This document shows positions 33,554 through 39,739 of a DNA stretch of 63,568 nucleotides, piece after piece. Origin of the DNA: a virus. The translations under genes and the position numbers were made by a program. Below the pieces are notes generated by a model. It made no database searches and had not been told where the DNA came from. It worked only from the letters and a program-made list of their open reading frames with translations. Where the stretch lies: the IMG/VR virus record IMGVR_UViG_3300036832_001810, positions 1 to 63,568 of that record; one strand, 5' to 3'. Each line of letters begins with the position of its first letter. Within the stretch, counting starts at the first letter, position 1.

Positions 33554-34318
33554 ATGCCTGTGGAATCGGGAATCGGTTATTGCGAATCATCCGGCCGCAA
33601 GGAGGACGCCTACCAGGCGCTGTTGACCTATCATGTCCCGATCACGGCGAATGTCATGCGGCGCTGGCCGTACAGCGGTTTTTGCTACTACCTGATCGAC
33701 TGCAATGCCGGGACTGGGATTATTCCCGACAGCACCAAGCCGGGCTCGCCGTTGGTAGCGCTCGAAGTGTTCCGGCGGCTGGGATTGATGACGGCCAACC
33801 GCCGCCTGATGCCGCCCTTCATCTTGCATTTGATCGAACGTAGCCGCCATAACGCCGGGCTGCTCAAAGAACGGGTGGACGCCTTCCGTCCGCAGATGCC
33901 TCCCGATTGTTTTTGCGCCCTGCATGTGGCCGACAACGCGCACACCGTGCCCATGGTCTGCGCGCAGATGGGTAGCGCCGCTCATGGGTTGCTCTATCAG
34001 GACGCCACTTGCGTGCCCAACTGGATGATGTTGCGCGCCGCCAACCAGGCCTGCCCCCGGCTTGACCACCTGGTGTGGATTAACCCGGTAGGCATCCGCC
34101 GCAGCCGTTGCCATGGTAAGCCGTCGCTGTTGGAGGGTATGCGGCTGAGCGGCAAGCAGCGCTGGCTGGCGCTGGAGCCGGACCTGGAGAGCCGCTTGCG
34201 CAGTAGCTTCCTGTTGGGCACCAATGCCCCGGATAGCACCTTGAAGGAGTGGCGGAAGTATCGATGGTGGGACGTGCGCGGCAGAGAGGGCCGCGCCATC
34301 TTGGAACAACTTAAATAA
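33554..34318 (+). CDS. TcmP-like (three-Cys-motif partner) protein
   Basis: A 254-residue protein. The region CYYLIDCNAGTGIIPD followed by KPGSPLVALEVF matches the start of three-Cys-motif partner proteins (pattern YIDGFAGPG then GSPLIALE), a Rossmann, methyltransferase-like group of unproven function. Here the G-x-G motif is NAGTG. The rest, including LDHLVWINPVG and a Trp-rich end, fits a family member. It sits directly before a DGQHR gene and near the integrase, the usual position for lysogeny cargo. Confidence 0.45.
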   Translation: MPVESGIGYCESSGRKEDAYQALLTYHVPITANVMRRWPYSGFCYYLIDCNAGTGIIPDSTKPGSPLVALEVFRRLGLMTANRRLMPPFILHLIERSRHNAGLLKERVDAFRPQMPPDCFCALHVADNAHTVPMVCAQMGSAAHGLLYQDATCVPNWMMLRAANQACPRLDHLVWINPVGIRRSRCHGKPSLLEGMRLSGKQRWLALEPDLESRLRSSFLLGTNAPDSTLKEWRKYRWWDVRGREGRAILEQLK

Positions 34319-34335
34319 GCGAAAGGAGCAAGCCT

Positions 34336-35313
34336 ATGGTAGCAAATTTGTATCGCATCCCGAAGCCGCAAACCGTGAACGAAAAGAAAACCAAAACCGC
34401 CCTGGAGGTCATGCTGGTCACGCCCGAGTTGCTAGGGAAGTGGAGGTCACCGCCGTTCCAGCGTCCGGTGCGGCAGAACGAAAAGGTGAGGGCGCTGGCG
34501 GAACAGATGAAGCTGGAGGACGGGATCTGGCCGGGTATCATCACGCTCGGCGTGTTGAATGGCGAGACCTATATCATCGACGGCCAGCATCGCAAGGAAT
34601 CCTTCCTGCTTTCCGGCTTGAAGGAAGGCCTGATCAACGCCTGTATCCACTACTTCCAAAGTATGGCCGAGATGGGCGAGGAATTCGTCAAGCTCAACAG
34701 CCAGCTCGCCCGCATGCGGCCCGATGACATTCTGCGCGGCCTGGAAGACTCAATCCCCGGCCTGAAGCGAATCCGCATGACCTGCCCCTTCGTCGGCTAT
34801 GATTTCATTCGCCGCAACACGGCGACGGCCCCCATGGTCGGCATGTCGGTCACCATCCGCGCCTGGTGCGGCAGCACGACCGAGGTTCCGAGCCCGAACC
34901 ACGGCGGCATGTCGGCGGCGGGCATGGCAGAGACCATGGACGACAGTGAGTACGACAGCCTGATCCAGTTCCTGACCATGGCGAACACCGCCTTCGGGCG
35001 CGATCCGCAATACGGGCGTTTGTGGAGCGGCTTGAACCTGATCATTTGCATGTGGATGTACCGCCGCCTGGTGCTCAATCCGCCCTCGTCGCCCAACTCG
35101 CGCTCGCAGCAGCTCACCAAGGACATGTTTAAGAAGTGTCTGATGAGCGTGAGCGCCAGTTCCGATTACGTAGACTGGCTCCTGGGCCGGAACATCGGCG
35201 AGCGCGATAGGGCTCCGGCCTATGCCCGCCTTAAATCTATCTTCGCCAAACGGCTGGCGCAGGAGGTGGGGCATAAAGTCAGTTTGCCGCAGCCTGCCTG
35301 GAGCAGCCGGTAA
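34336..35313 (+). CDS. DGQHR/ParB-like protein
   Basis: A 325-residue protein. Residues 25-95 resemble the ParB N-terminal fold: FQRPVRQNEKVRALAEQM, then GIITLGVLNGETYIIDGQHRKE with the diagnostic DGQHR. This motif also occurs in DndB-type regulators of DNA phosphorothioation. The middle has CPFVGYDFIRRNTATAPMVG and the C-terminus is basic. Ribosome site AAAGGAG. Together with the preceding TcmP-like gene it forms a two-gene unit 18 nt apart; a DNA-modification, defence or partition role is possible, none proven. Confidence 0.65.
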   Translation: MVANLYRIPKPQTVNEKKTKTALEVMLVTPELLGKWRSPPFQRPVRQNEKVRALAEQMKLEDGIWPGIITLGVLNGETYIIDGQHRKESFLLSGLKEGLINACIHYFQSMAEMGEEFVKLNSQLARMRPDDILRGLEDSIPGLKRIRMTCPFVGYDFIRRNTATAPMVGMSVTIRAWCGSTTEVPSPNHGGMSAAGMAETMDDSEYDSLIQFLTMANTAFGRDPQYGRLWSGLNLIICMWMYRRLVLNPPSSPNSRSQQLTKDMFKKCLMSVSASSDYVDWLLGRNIGERDRAPAYARLKSIFAKRLAQEVGHKVSLPQPAWSSR

Positions 35314-35404
35314 AGAAATCCGCCGGCCCAGCGTGGGGATATAAGGGGATGTCGCGTCTACGCCGCGCTAGGATGGGCGCTCCCGCCGGCAAAAAAGGGG
35401 CGAG

Positions 35405-35686
35405 ATGAGAATGAAAAATGGTGTGTCCGATGATCTGTTGATCACCGATCTAGTTAAGCGTGCGGTCACCATGGCCGTGCCGGAAGTGATCGCCGCGCTT
35501 GCGCACCAGCAGAAGCCGGCAGCCCGCCTTTTATCAATCGATGAAGCCGCCGCCTACATTGGTGCTTCCAGGCGACAAATGCAAGAAATGCTGCACACCG
35601 GAGAAATTCCGAAAGTTGGTCGTGGTCGCCTGGTGCGCGTAGACCGTCGCGACCTGGAATTCTGGATCGAGCAAAATAAACGTTGA
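35405..35686 (+). CDS. xis: Excisionase-like DNA-binding protein
   Basis: A 93-residue protein. Residues 40-90 (RLLSIDEAAAYIGASRRQMQ, then GEIPKVGRGRLVRVDRRDLEFWI) form the MerR-like helix-turn-helix and wing of excisionase-family proteins. It directly precedes the integrase gene, 36 bp away, and ribosome site AAGGGGCGAG precedes the ATG. It should bend attachment DNA and direct excision; a purely regulatory role cannot be excluded. Confidence 0.8.
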   Translation: MRMKNGVSDDLLITDLVKRAVTMAVPEVIAALAHQQKPAARLLSIDEAAAYIGASRRQMQEMLHTGEIPKVGRGRLVRVDRRDLEFWIEQNKR

Positions 35687-35722
35687 CGCGCACTGGATTT
35701 TTCAGTTACACTCAACTCCTCC

Positions 35723-36823
35723 ATGACGAAAAAAGAAAAGTATCTGTATCGACGCGGCGAGATGTGGTGGGTGAAGATCCCAAGAGGGCCAGGGCTGCGG
35801 CCCTTGTTTGAGTCCACCGGCATCCGGGCGGATGAGAAGAACCCGGACAAGGTGCCCGAAGCGGCGAAGGAATTTCGCGACAGCAAGCTGGTGCAGAAGC
35901 ATCGCAACGAAATGCGAACGACCGGCAATCAGACGGCGACTTGCGGCGAGCTGCTCGATGACCTCATCGCCAGATGGGAAGCGAACGGCAAAGAGTCCTC
36001 GTGCTACTCGCTGAAGAAAGTGGTTGAAGCGCACCTGCGCCCCTCGTTCGGCTCCATTCGCGTGGCACGTCTGACGACTGCGATGCTGGAGGCGTACCGG
36101 ACGAAGCGAGGGAAGATGGGACGCAGCGGCGGGACCATCAACCGCGAGCTGGCCTACTTCCGTATCGCGCTCAAGGACGGCCAGAAAACCACGCCGCCGA
36201 AGGTCCTGGCAATCCCGCACTTCCCGATGGTCAGCGAGGTGGACAACGTCCGCACGGGGTTTCTGAAGCGCGAGGACTACGAGACGCTGTTGTTTGAGCT
36301 GCCAGCCGAAGTGCAGCCCGCGCTAGTGATCGGCTATCACGTTGGCATGCGCTTCACCGAAATCACCAAGCTGACCTGGAAGCACATTCGGCCAGACCGC
36401 AAATTCATCCAGCTTGGCAACCCGGATGTAAAGAACCGTCAGGGCAGACTGATCCCAATCTATGGCGACATGAAGATTGTGATTGAGGAGCTGTGGCGGC
36501 AACACCAAGAGCAATACCGGGACTGCCCCTGGGTCCTGCATCGCAACGGCGTTCGCATCGCGAGCTTCAAGGGCGCCTGGGAGCAGGCGACGATCCGCGC
36601 GGAAGTCGCCAGCCTTCTCTTCCATGACCTGCGCCGCAGCGCCGCGCGCAACATGCAGCAAGCCGGCATCCCGCGCTCCACCATCATGAAGATCATGGGC
36701 CACAAAACGGAATCGATGTTTATCCGCTATCAGATCGTGGACGAGGAAGACATCGCCGCCGCAGGCGAGAAGATGGAAGCGGCAACGCCGACTGTGGTGT
36801 CCATCAACAGCAAGCGAGCCTGA
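35723..36823 (+). CDS. int: Tyrosine-family site-specific integrase
   Basis: A 366-residue tyrosine recombinase. Catalytic residues are R210 (GMRFTEI), likely K237, H301 and R304 (FHDLRRSAARN), H327 (GHKTES) and nucleophile Y336 (FIRYQ). Residues 70-160 are the SAM-like core-binding domain, and the N-terminus is a basic arm-binding region (KYLYRRGEMWWVKIPRG). It catalyses integration and excision between attP and attB. The gene ends 21 bp before an intrinsic terminator and is followed by a tRNA-Leu and arm-type repeats. Confidence 0.95.
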   Translation: MTKKEKYLYRRGEMWWVKIPRGPGLRPLFESTGIRADEKNPDKVPEAAKEFRDSKLVQKHRNEMRTTGNQTATCGELLDDLIARWEANGKESSCYSLKKVVEAHLRPSFGSIRVARLTTAMLEAYRTKRGKMGRSGGTINRELAYFRIALKDGQKTTPPKVLAIPHFPMVSEVDNVRTGFLKREDYETLLFELPAEVQPALVIGYHVGMRFTEITKLTWKHIRPDRKFIQLGNPDVKNRQGRLIPIYGDMKIVIEELWRQHQEQYRDCPWVLHRNGVRIASFKGAWEQATIRAEVASLLFHDLRRSAARNMQQAGIPRSTIMKIMGHKTESMFIRYQIVDEEDIAAAGEKMEAATPTVVSINSKRA

Positions 36824-36843
36824 ATTATTTTCATCCGTTCAAA

Positions 36844-36881
36844 GGGAGCCAGCGCCGCGAAGGCACTGGCTCTTTTTCTTT
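36844..36881 (+). terminator. Intrinsic terminator of integrase gene
   Basis: Plus-strand hairpin with GAGCCAG at 36846-36852 pairing to CTGGCTC at 36866-36872. An inner GCC/GGC helix caps GCGAA. It is followed by TTTTTCTTTT. Position just after the integrase stop fits termination; the U-tract reaches the 3' end of the opposing tRNA gene. Confidence 0.88.
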
Positions 36882-36968
36882 TGGTGCGGGCGAGAGGGCT
36901 TGAACCTCCACGGCCTTTCGGCCACCAGATCCTAAGTCTGGCGCGTCTGCCAATTTCGCCACGCCCGC
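36882..36968 (-). tRNA. tRNA-Leu (anticodon UAG)
   Basis: An 87-nt cloverleaf on the minus strand. The acceptor stem GCGGGCG (36968-36962) pairs with CGCCCGC (36892-36886), followed by A73 and an encoded CCA at 36884-36882. The anticodon loop is CUUAGGA with UAG at 36934-36932, in a CCAGA/UCUGG stem. A long variable arm GGCC-GAAA-GGCC is typical of Leu. T-loop is UUCAAGC. It reads codon CUA. The complete gene with CCA next to the integrase could be a phage tRNA that also carries the attachment core. Confidence 0.93.
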
Positions 36969-36969
36969 A

Positions 36970-37180
36970 TTGTAACCGCCCACTTTGGTTACAAAATTGG
37001 TTACAATCACCGTGTAACTTGTTGATTCTAAAGGTAATTCAACTGGAACCTAAATCCGAAATACCGCAACGCAGCATAGCGCAACACAGCGCAAAATAAG
37101 GGTGTTAGGCGTTTCCGTGAAGACGTAAAAACGCACCTCAGCGCATCATTTGGTTACAAAATTGGTTACAAGGTTACAGG
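36970..37180. repeat. Candidate attP with integrase arm-type repeats
   Basis: A 20-bp unit, GGTTACAAAATTGGTTACAA, occurs exactly twice, at 36987-37006 and 37152-37171, each a tandem pair of GGTTACAA 12 bp apart. A further inverted TTGTAACC is at 36970-36977 and a partial GGTTACAG at 37173-37180. Clustered short direct and inverted repeats beside a tRNA and integrase gene are the hallmark of integrase arm sites in attP. The region is AT-rich and contains no gene. Confidence 0.72.
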
Positions 37181-37199
37181 CCGATTTTGGCCTGTTTTT
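37176..37199 (+). terminator. Small intrinsic terminator
   Basis: ACAGGCC (37176-37182) pairs with GGCCTGT (37189-37195) around GATTTT, followed by TTTT. It faces the convergent minus-strand genes at 37233-37745 and may stop leftover plus-strand transcription past attP. Confidence 0.6.
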
Positions 37200-37232
37200 G
37201 GATAAAAAGTCCACCGCGTCTGCCGGTTCTTT

Positions 37233-37499
37233 CTAGCCCCTCGGCGCGAAGTAAACCGACACGGGTCCGGCGGTGTCGCTACTGATCCAGACGTTCTGCG
37301 AGAGCGGCATGCCGGGCAGGTACATGCCCGCCGGCACGACGAAGCTCGTGGCGTTCGCGCCCGCGTTCGACTGGTCGCTGATGTAGAGTTTGCCGGCGCC
37401 GTTCAGGACGTAGACGATGTAGTGCCCGGCGCTGGGCGGCGTGAGCTGCACGGGCGTGTTGACCGCGAGCGTGACCGTGTTGAACATGCCAAGAGCCAT
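37233..37499 (-). CDS. Small beta-rich virion-like protein
   Basis: An 88-residue beta-rich protein (FNTVTLAVNTPVQLTPPSAG, then YIVYVLNGAGKLYISD, and FVVPAGMYLPGMPL). The pattern resembles small phage decoration or structural proteins. It lies 12 bp downstream of the Acb2-like gene on the same strand. No enzyme motif. Confidence 0.55.
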   Translation of the reverse strand: MALGMFNTVTLAVNTPVQLTPPSAGHYIVYVLNGAGKLYISDQSNAGANATSFVVPAGMYLPGMPLSQNVWISSDTAGPVSVYFAPRG

Positions 37500-37511
37500 G
37501 CGAGCAGCATA

Positions 37512-37745
37512 TCACCCGTGGCGCGCGACCGCCGCATTGGTGAAGAAGACGACCGCATCCAGATGCGTGAGCGCGGTCGAGCGCTCACTGCAGGAGGGGC
37601 AGTTGGCGACGATCAGCTTGGCGAGATCGAGCGCGCCGGTGCGGATTTTCTGGTAGCGTTCGACCTGGTCGCCTTGGGGCGCGTGGTAGGTAAAGCGCTC
37701 CTCCAGGCCTTCCATTGTGGTCTTGTCCTGAGCGTCCAGTGGCAT
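37512..37745 (-). CDS. acb2: Acb2/Tad1-hairpin family, anti-CBASS sponge
   Basis: A 77-residue helical protein. RFTYHAPQGDQVERYQKIR, then LAKLIVANCP and ALTHLDAVVFFTNAAVARHG, fit my memory of the Acb2 family, where the usual pattern is FTYHxPKGDQxxRY, LCPxSxEKxxALTxLE and ANAAIAR. Acb2 proteins form hexamers that sequester cyclic di- and trinucleotides and so block CBASS (and some related) defence signalling. Length fits. One unusual point is CPSCSERS where CPDSREKS is common. It stands near the attachment region, a normal place for anti-defence genes. Family assignment is by recognised sequence pattern. Confidence 0.8.
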   Translation of the reverse strand: MPLDAQDKTTMEGLEERFTYHAPQGDQVERYQKIRTGALDLAKLIVANCPSCSERSTALTHLDAVVFFTNAAVARHG

Positions 37746-37799
37746 GCCTCCATCCTACTCCCGAACGCGGTATGATCGCGCATGAGGGGAGGGCCTCTA

Positions 37800-38321
37800 A
37801 TGGCAGCTAACAGCACTACCGCGAACGAGGAAATGGCTCTAGCCGCACCGTCCAACGGTCCCGCGCAGCGGGCGATCACGGATTCGAGCGCGCTGGTCGA
37901 TAATGACGGCGTCCTGGGCACGCGCTTCAGTGGCCCGATTCTGAGCGGCGCACCGAACAAGCCGGGTCTCGCCGGCATCGCCATGCTGCACAAGCGCGTC
38001 AAGATCACGGCCTCGCTGGGCGCGTTCAGCGGCATCCCGCTGGTCTTCCCGGCGTCGAGCGTCCTCACTACCCTGGTCGTGCAGTTGCAGCAGACCTTCA
38101 ACGGGACCCTGCCGAAATTCAACCTGGGGACCACCCCCGGCGGCCTCGATGTGGCAACCATCGATCTGAGCGTGGCGCCCACCCAGGTCTTCAATAACCT
38201 GACCACCATCCTGGGGAGTAACTGGACGATCTACGCGAGCCTGGTCAATGGCGCCTCGACTTTGGGCAAGGCCACGATCTTGATCTCCTATTCGGTGCCG
38301 GCGATCACCGTCACTACCTAA
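37800..38321 (+). CDS. Beta-rich structural-like protein
   Basis: A 173-residue protein from the ATG at 37800, which follows GGGGAGGG by 6 nt; the in-frame start at 37782 is less likely. Middle and C-terminus are beta-rich (LHKRVKITASLGAFSGIPLVFPA; NLTTILGSNWTIYASLVNGAS; ATILISYSVPAITVTT). No family recognised. Next to the small terminase gene, so a minor virion protein is plausible. Divergent from the Acb2-like gene with a possible TATGAT at 37771. Confidence 0.55.
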   Translation: MAANSTTANEEMALAAPSNGPAQRAITDSSALVDNDGVLGTRFSGPILSGAPNKPGLAGIAMLHKRVKITASLGAFSGIPLVFPASSVLTTLVVQLQQTFNGTLPKFNLGTTPGGLDVATIDLSVAPTQVFNNLTTILGSNWTIYASLVNGASTLGKATILISYSVPAITVTT

Positions 38322-38326
38322 GCTCT

Positions 38327-38929
38327 ATGCCCGAGACCGAAGCGAACGACGCGCCCAAACAGAAGGGGCCGCAATACAACACCCCCTTCCGCTCGCGCAG
38401 AGAGGTGCGTACTTCGAAGCTCACCGTAGATCAGCCGCTGACCTCCCACCAGCGGGGCTTCGCCGCGAGCGTGGCCAGCGGCAAGAGCCAGACGAAGGCT
38501 ATGGACGAGAATTACAAAGTCCACCCCACGCGCTTTCGCGACCGCACCACGCTGCAAGGCTCGGAGACGGCGCGCAAGCCGCACGTCGCGCGCGAGATCC
38601 GCGAGCTGACCTGGCTCTCCTGCCCCAACATGGACGACGTGCGCGGCATGCGCGGCCATGCCCTGCGCGTACTCTTCGATCTCAGCCAGTACGCCATCAG
38701 CGAGGACATCCGCATGCGCTGCGCGCTCTCGCTTCTGCAGATCTCTGAGACCACGCACCTCGCCGCCAACCCCAAGCTCGAAGCCAAGGACCAGGACGCG
38801 GTGCTCGGCCTCCTGCGCGGCTTCTATAACAAGATCCAGGTCGAAGCCAAGGAGCTGCCCGCCGCCAACGAGCTGCTGCTCGAAGAAGAGCCGGCCATCG
38901 ACATCAAGACCGTCGGCGACGAGGAGTAG
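38327..38929 (+). CDS. terS: Terminase small subunit
   Basis: A 200-residue protein. Residues 36-85 (VDQPLTSHQRGFAASVASGK, then SQTKAMDENYK, then RKPHVAREIREL) match the Terminase_2-type N-terminal helix-turn-helix (LTxxQ-x-F-x-x-x-x-xG, then A, then kPxVxxxI). The helical middle would oligomerise, and the acidic C-terminus (ELLLEEEPAIDIKTV) would contact the large subunit. The large subunit is 10 kb away at 48984, separated by a minus-strand block, an unusual split. Confidence 0.75.
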   Translation: MPETEANDAPKQKGPQYNTPFRSRREVRTSKLTVDQPLTSHQRGFAASVASGKSQTKAMDENYKVHPTRFRDRTTLQGSETARKPHVAREIRELTWLSCPNMDDVRGMRGHALRVLFDLSQYAISEDIRMRCALSLLQISETTHLAANPKLEAKDQDAVLGLLRGFYNKIQVEAKELPAANELLLEEEPAIDIKTVGDEE

Positions 38930-38977
38930 CCTGCGCAAAATGCGCGAATTGCAAAGAGTCGGCTAAAATAGGGGTGG
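38930..38977 (+). promoter_or_regulatory. Upstream region with GAATTGCAAAGAG motif
   Basis: Between the small terminase gene and the next gene lies GAATTGCAAAGAG (38946-38958) followed by TAAAAT at 38963-38968 and GGGGTGG before the ATG at 38978. The 13-bp word also occurs at 10133-10145 and 55208-55220, both times near the start of a transcription unit. It may be an activator/repressor site of this phage. Confidence 0.45.
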
Positions 38978-39172
38978 ATGACCGACTTCGAAAAAGAAGA
39001 ATTCTGGAAAAGCCTTGGGCGCTTATATGATGCCGCCGAGAAGACCCGCGCCGCCGCCGAGCAACTACGCCTGATCTCGGAGTCCCACGAGAAGCGGCTC
39101 GACCGGATCGAAGTCGTACAGCAGTGGCTGGCCGAGAAGGAACGCAACCGCGAGAAGGAAGGCGGCCGATGA
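38978..39172 (+). CDS. Small coiled-coil protein
   Basis: A 64-residue highly charged helical protein (EEFWKSLGRLYDAAEKTRAAA; SHEKRLDRIEVVQQWLAEK), likely a short coiled coil. Ends with ATGA overlap to a small membrane-protein gene. It is the first of four linked small genes that may form a lysis or membrane module. Confidence 0.6.
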   Translation: MTDFEKEEFWKSLGRLYDAAEKTRAAAEQLRLISESHEKRLDRIEVVQQWLAEKERNREKEGGR

Positions 39173-39324
39173 CTGACCTTCAGCTCTACCTCGCCGTTGG
39201 CCTGCCCTCTGCTATGGCGCTGGTCGGCATCCTGGTCAACGTCGGCTATTTCGTCGTGCTCAATGGCCGCCTGACGCGGGTCGAGGATAAGCTCGACAGA
39301 TTTCTGGCTGGAGCAAGAAGATGA
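39169..39324 (+). CDS. Small membrane protein, holin/spanin-like
   Basis: A 51-residue protein from the ATG at 39169. LYLAVGLPSAMALVGILVNVGYFVVL is one membrane segment, followed by a charged amphipathic tail RLTRVEDKLDRFLAG. The next gene encodes a clear relative (shared QL-x-x-AVGLP start). Proteins of this layout are common in phages and bacterial islands; holin-like function is possible only. Confidence 0.6.
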   Translation: MTDLQLYLAVGLPSAMALVGILVNVGYFVVLNGRLTRVEDKLDRFLAGARR

Positions 39325-39494
39325 GCAACATCCAACTCTGGATCGCCGTCGGGCTGCCGATCATCGCCGTGCTGACCGCACTGGTGATCAGCCTGTTTCA
39401 GATCTCAGGCATTCGCGAAGATATCCGCGAGATTCGCGGCGACATCAAACTTCTGACCGGCAAGGTCTACGAGATGATGGGGCAGAAGCCGTGA
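39321..39494 (+). CDS. Small membrane protein, paralogue
   Basis: A 57-residue protein (begins MSNIQLWIAVGLPIIAVLTA), one membrane segment then a charged tail IREDIREIRGDIKLLTGKVYE. It shares the QL-x-x-AVGLP start and overall layout with the preceding protein, so the pair arose by duplication. Coupled to both neighbours by overlapping stop/start (ATGA before, GTGA after). Confidence 0.6.
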   Translation: MSNIQLWIAVGLPIIAVLTALVISLFQISGIREDIREIRGDIKLLTGKVYEMMGQKP

Positions 39495-39739
39495 ATATGT
39501 TTATCGTCATTCCCGCTGGCGCGGCTCTCTGGGTCCTGGTAAGCGGTATCGGTGACCTACCAGCCAACGAGCCGTTCTTTTCAAGCGTCGGCAAATTCCT
39601 TTTGCATGAGTTTCCTGGACTGACCGCCCGGCTTACGGGCTTCCTCGCCCTGGTCTGGTTCGGGACTTATGGTCTGTACCTCGTCCTCCACGGACTCGAA
39701 ATTCTCTTCCCTATCCTGGCTGCGCACCACCCGCTTTAG
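39491..39739 (+). CDS. Membrane protein, possible holin
   Basis: An 82-residue protein from the GTG at 39491 (ATG at 39497 also possible). Two or three membrane segments: FIVIPAGAALWVLVSGIG, then LTGFLALVWFGTYGLYLVL and LEILFPILAA. Size and topology fit a holin, and it is grouped with two other small membrane proteins, but no endolysin gene adjoins. Its stop codon overlaps the stop of the convergent ejection-protein gene (shared TTAG). Confidence 0.5.
   Translation: MNMFIVIPAGAALWVLVSGIGDLPANEPFFSSVGKFLLHEFPGLTARLTGFLALVWFGTYGLYLVLHGLEILFPILAAHHPL

Noticed and set aside
34750-35274. 174-codon minus-strand frame within the DGQHR gene
   Set aside because: Antisense shadow; the plus frame carries DGQHR and a ribosome site.
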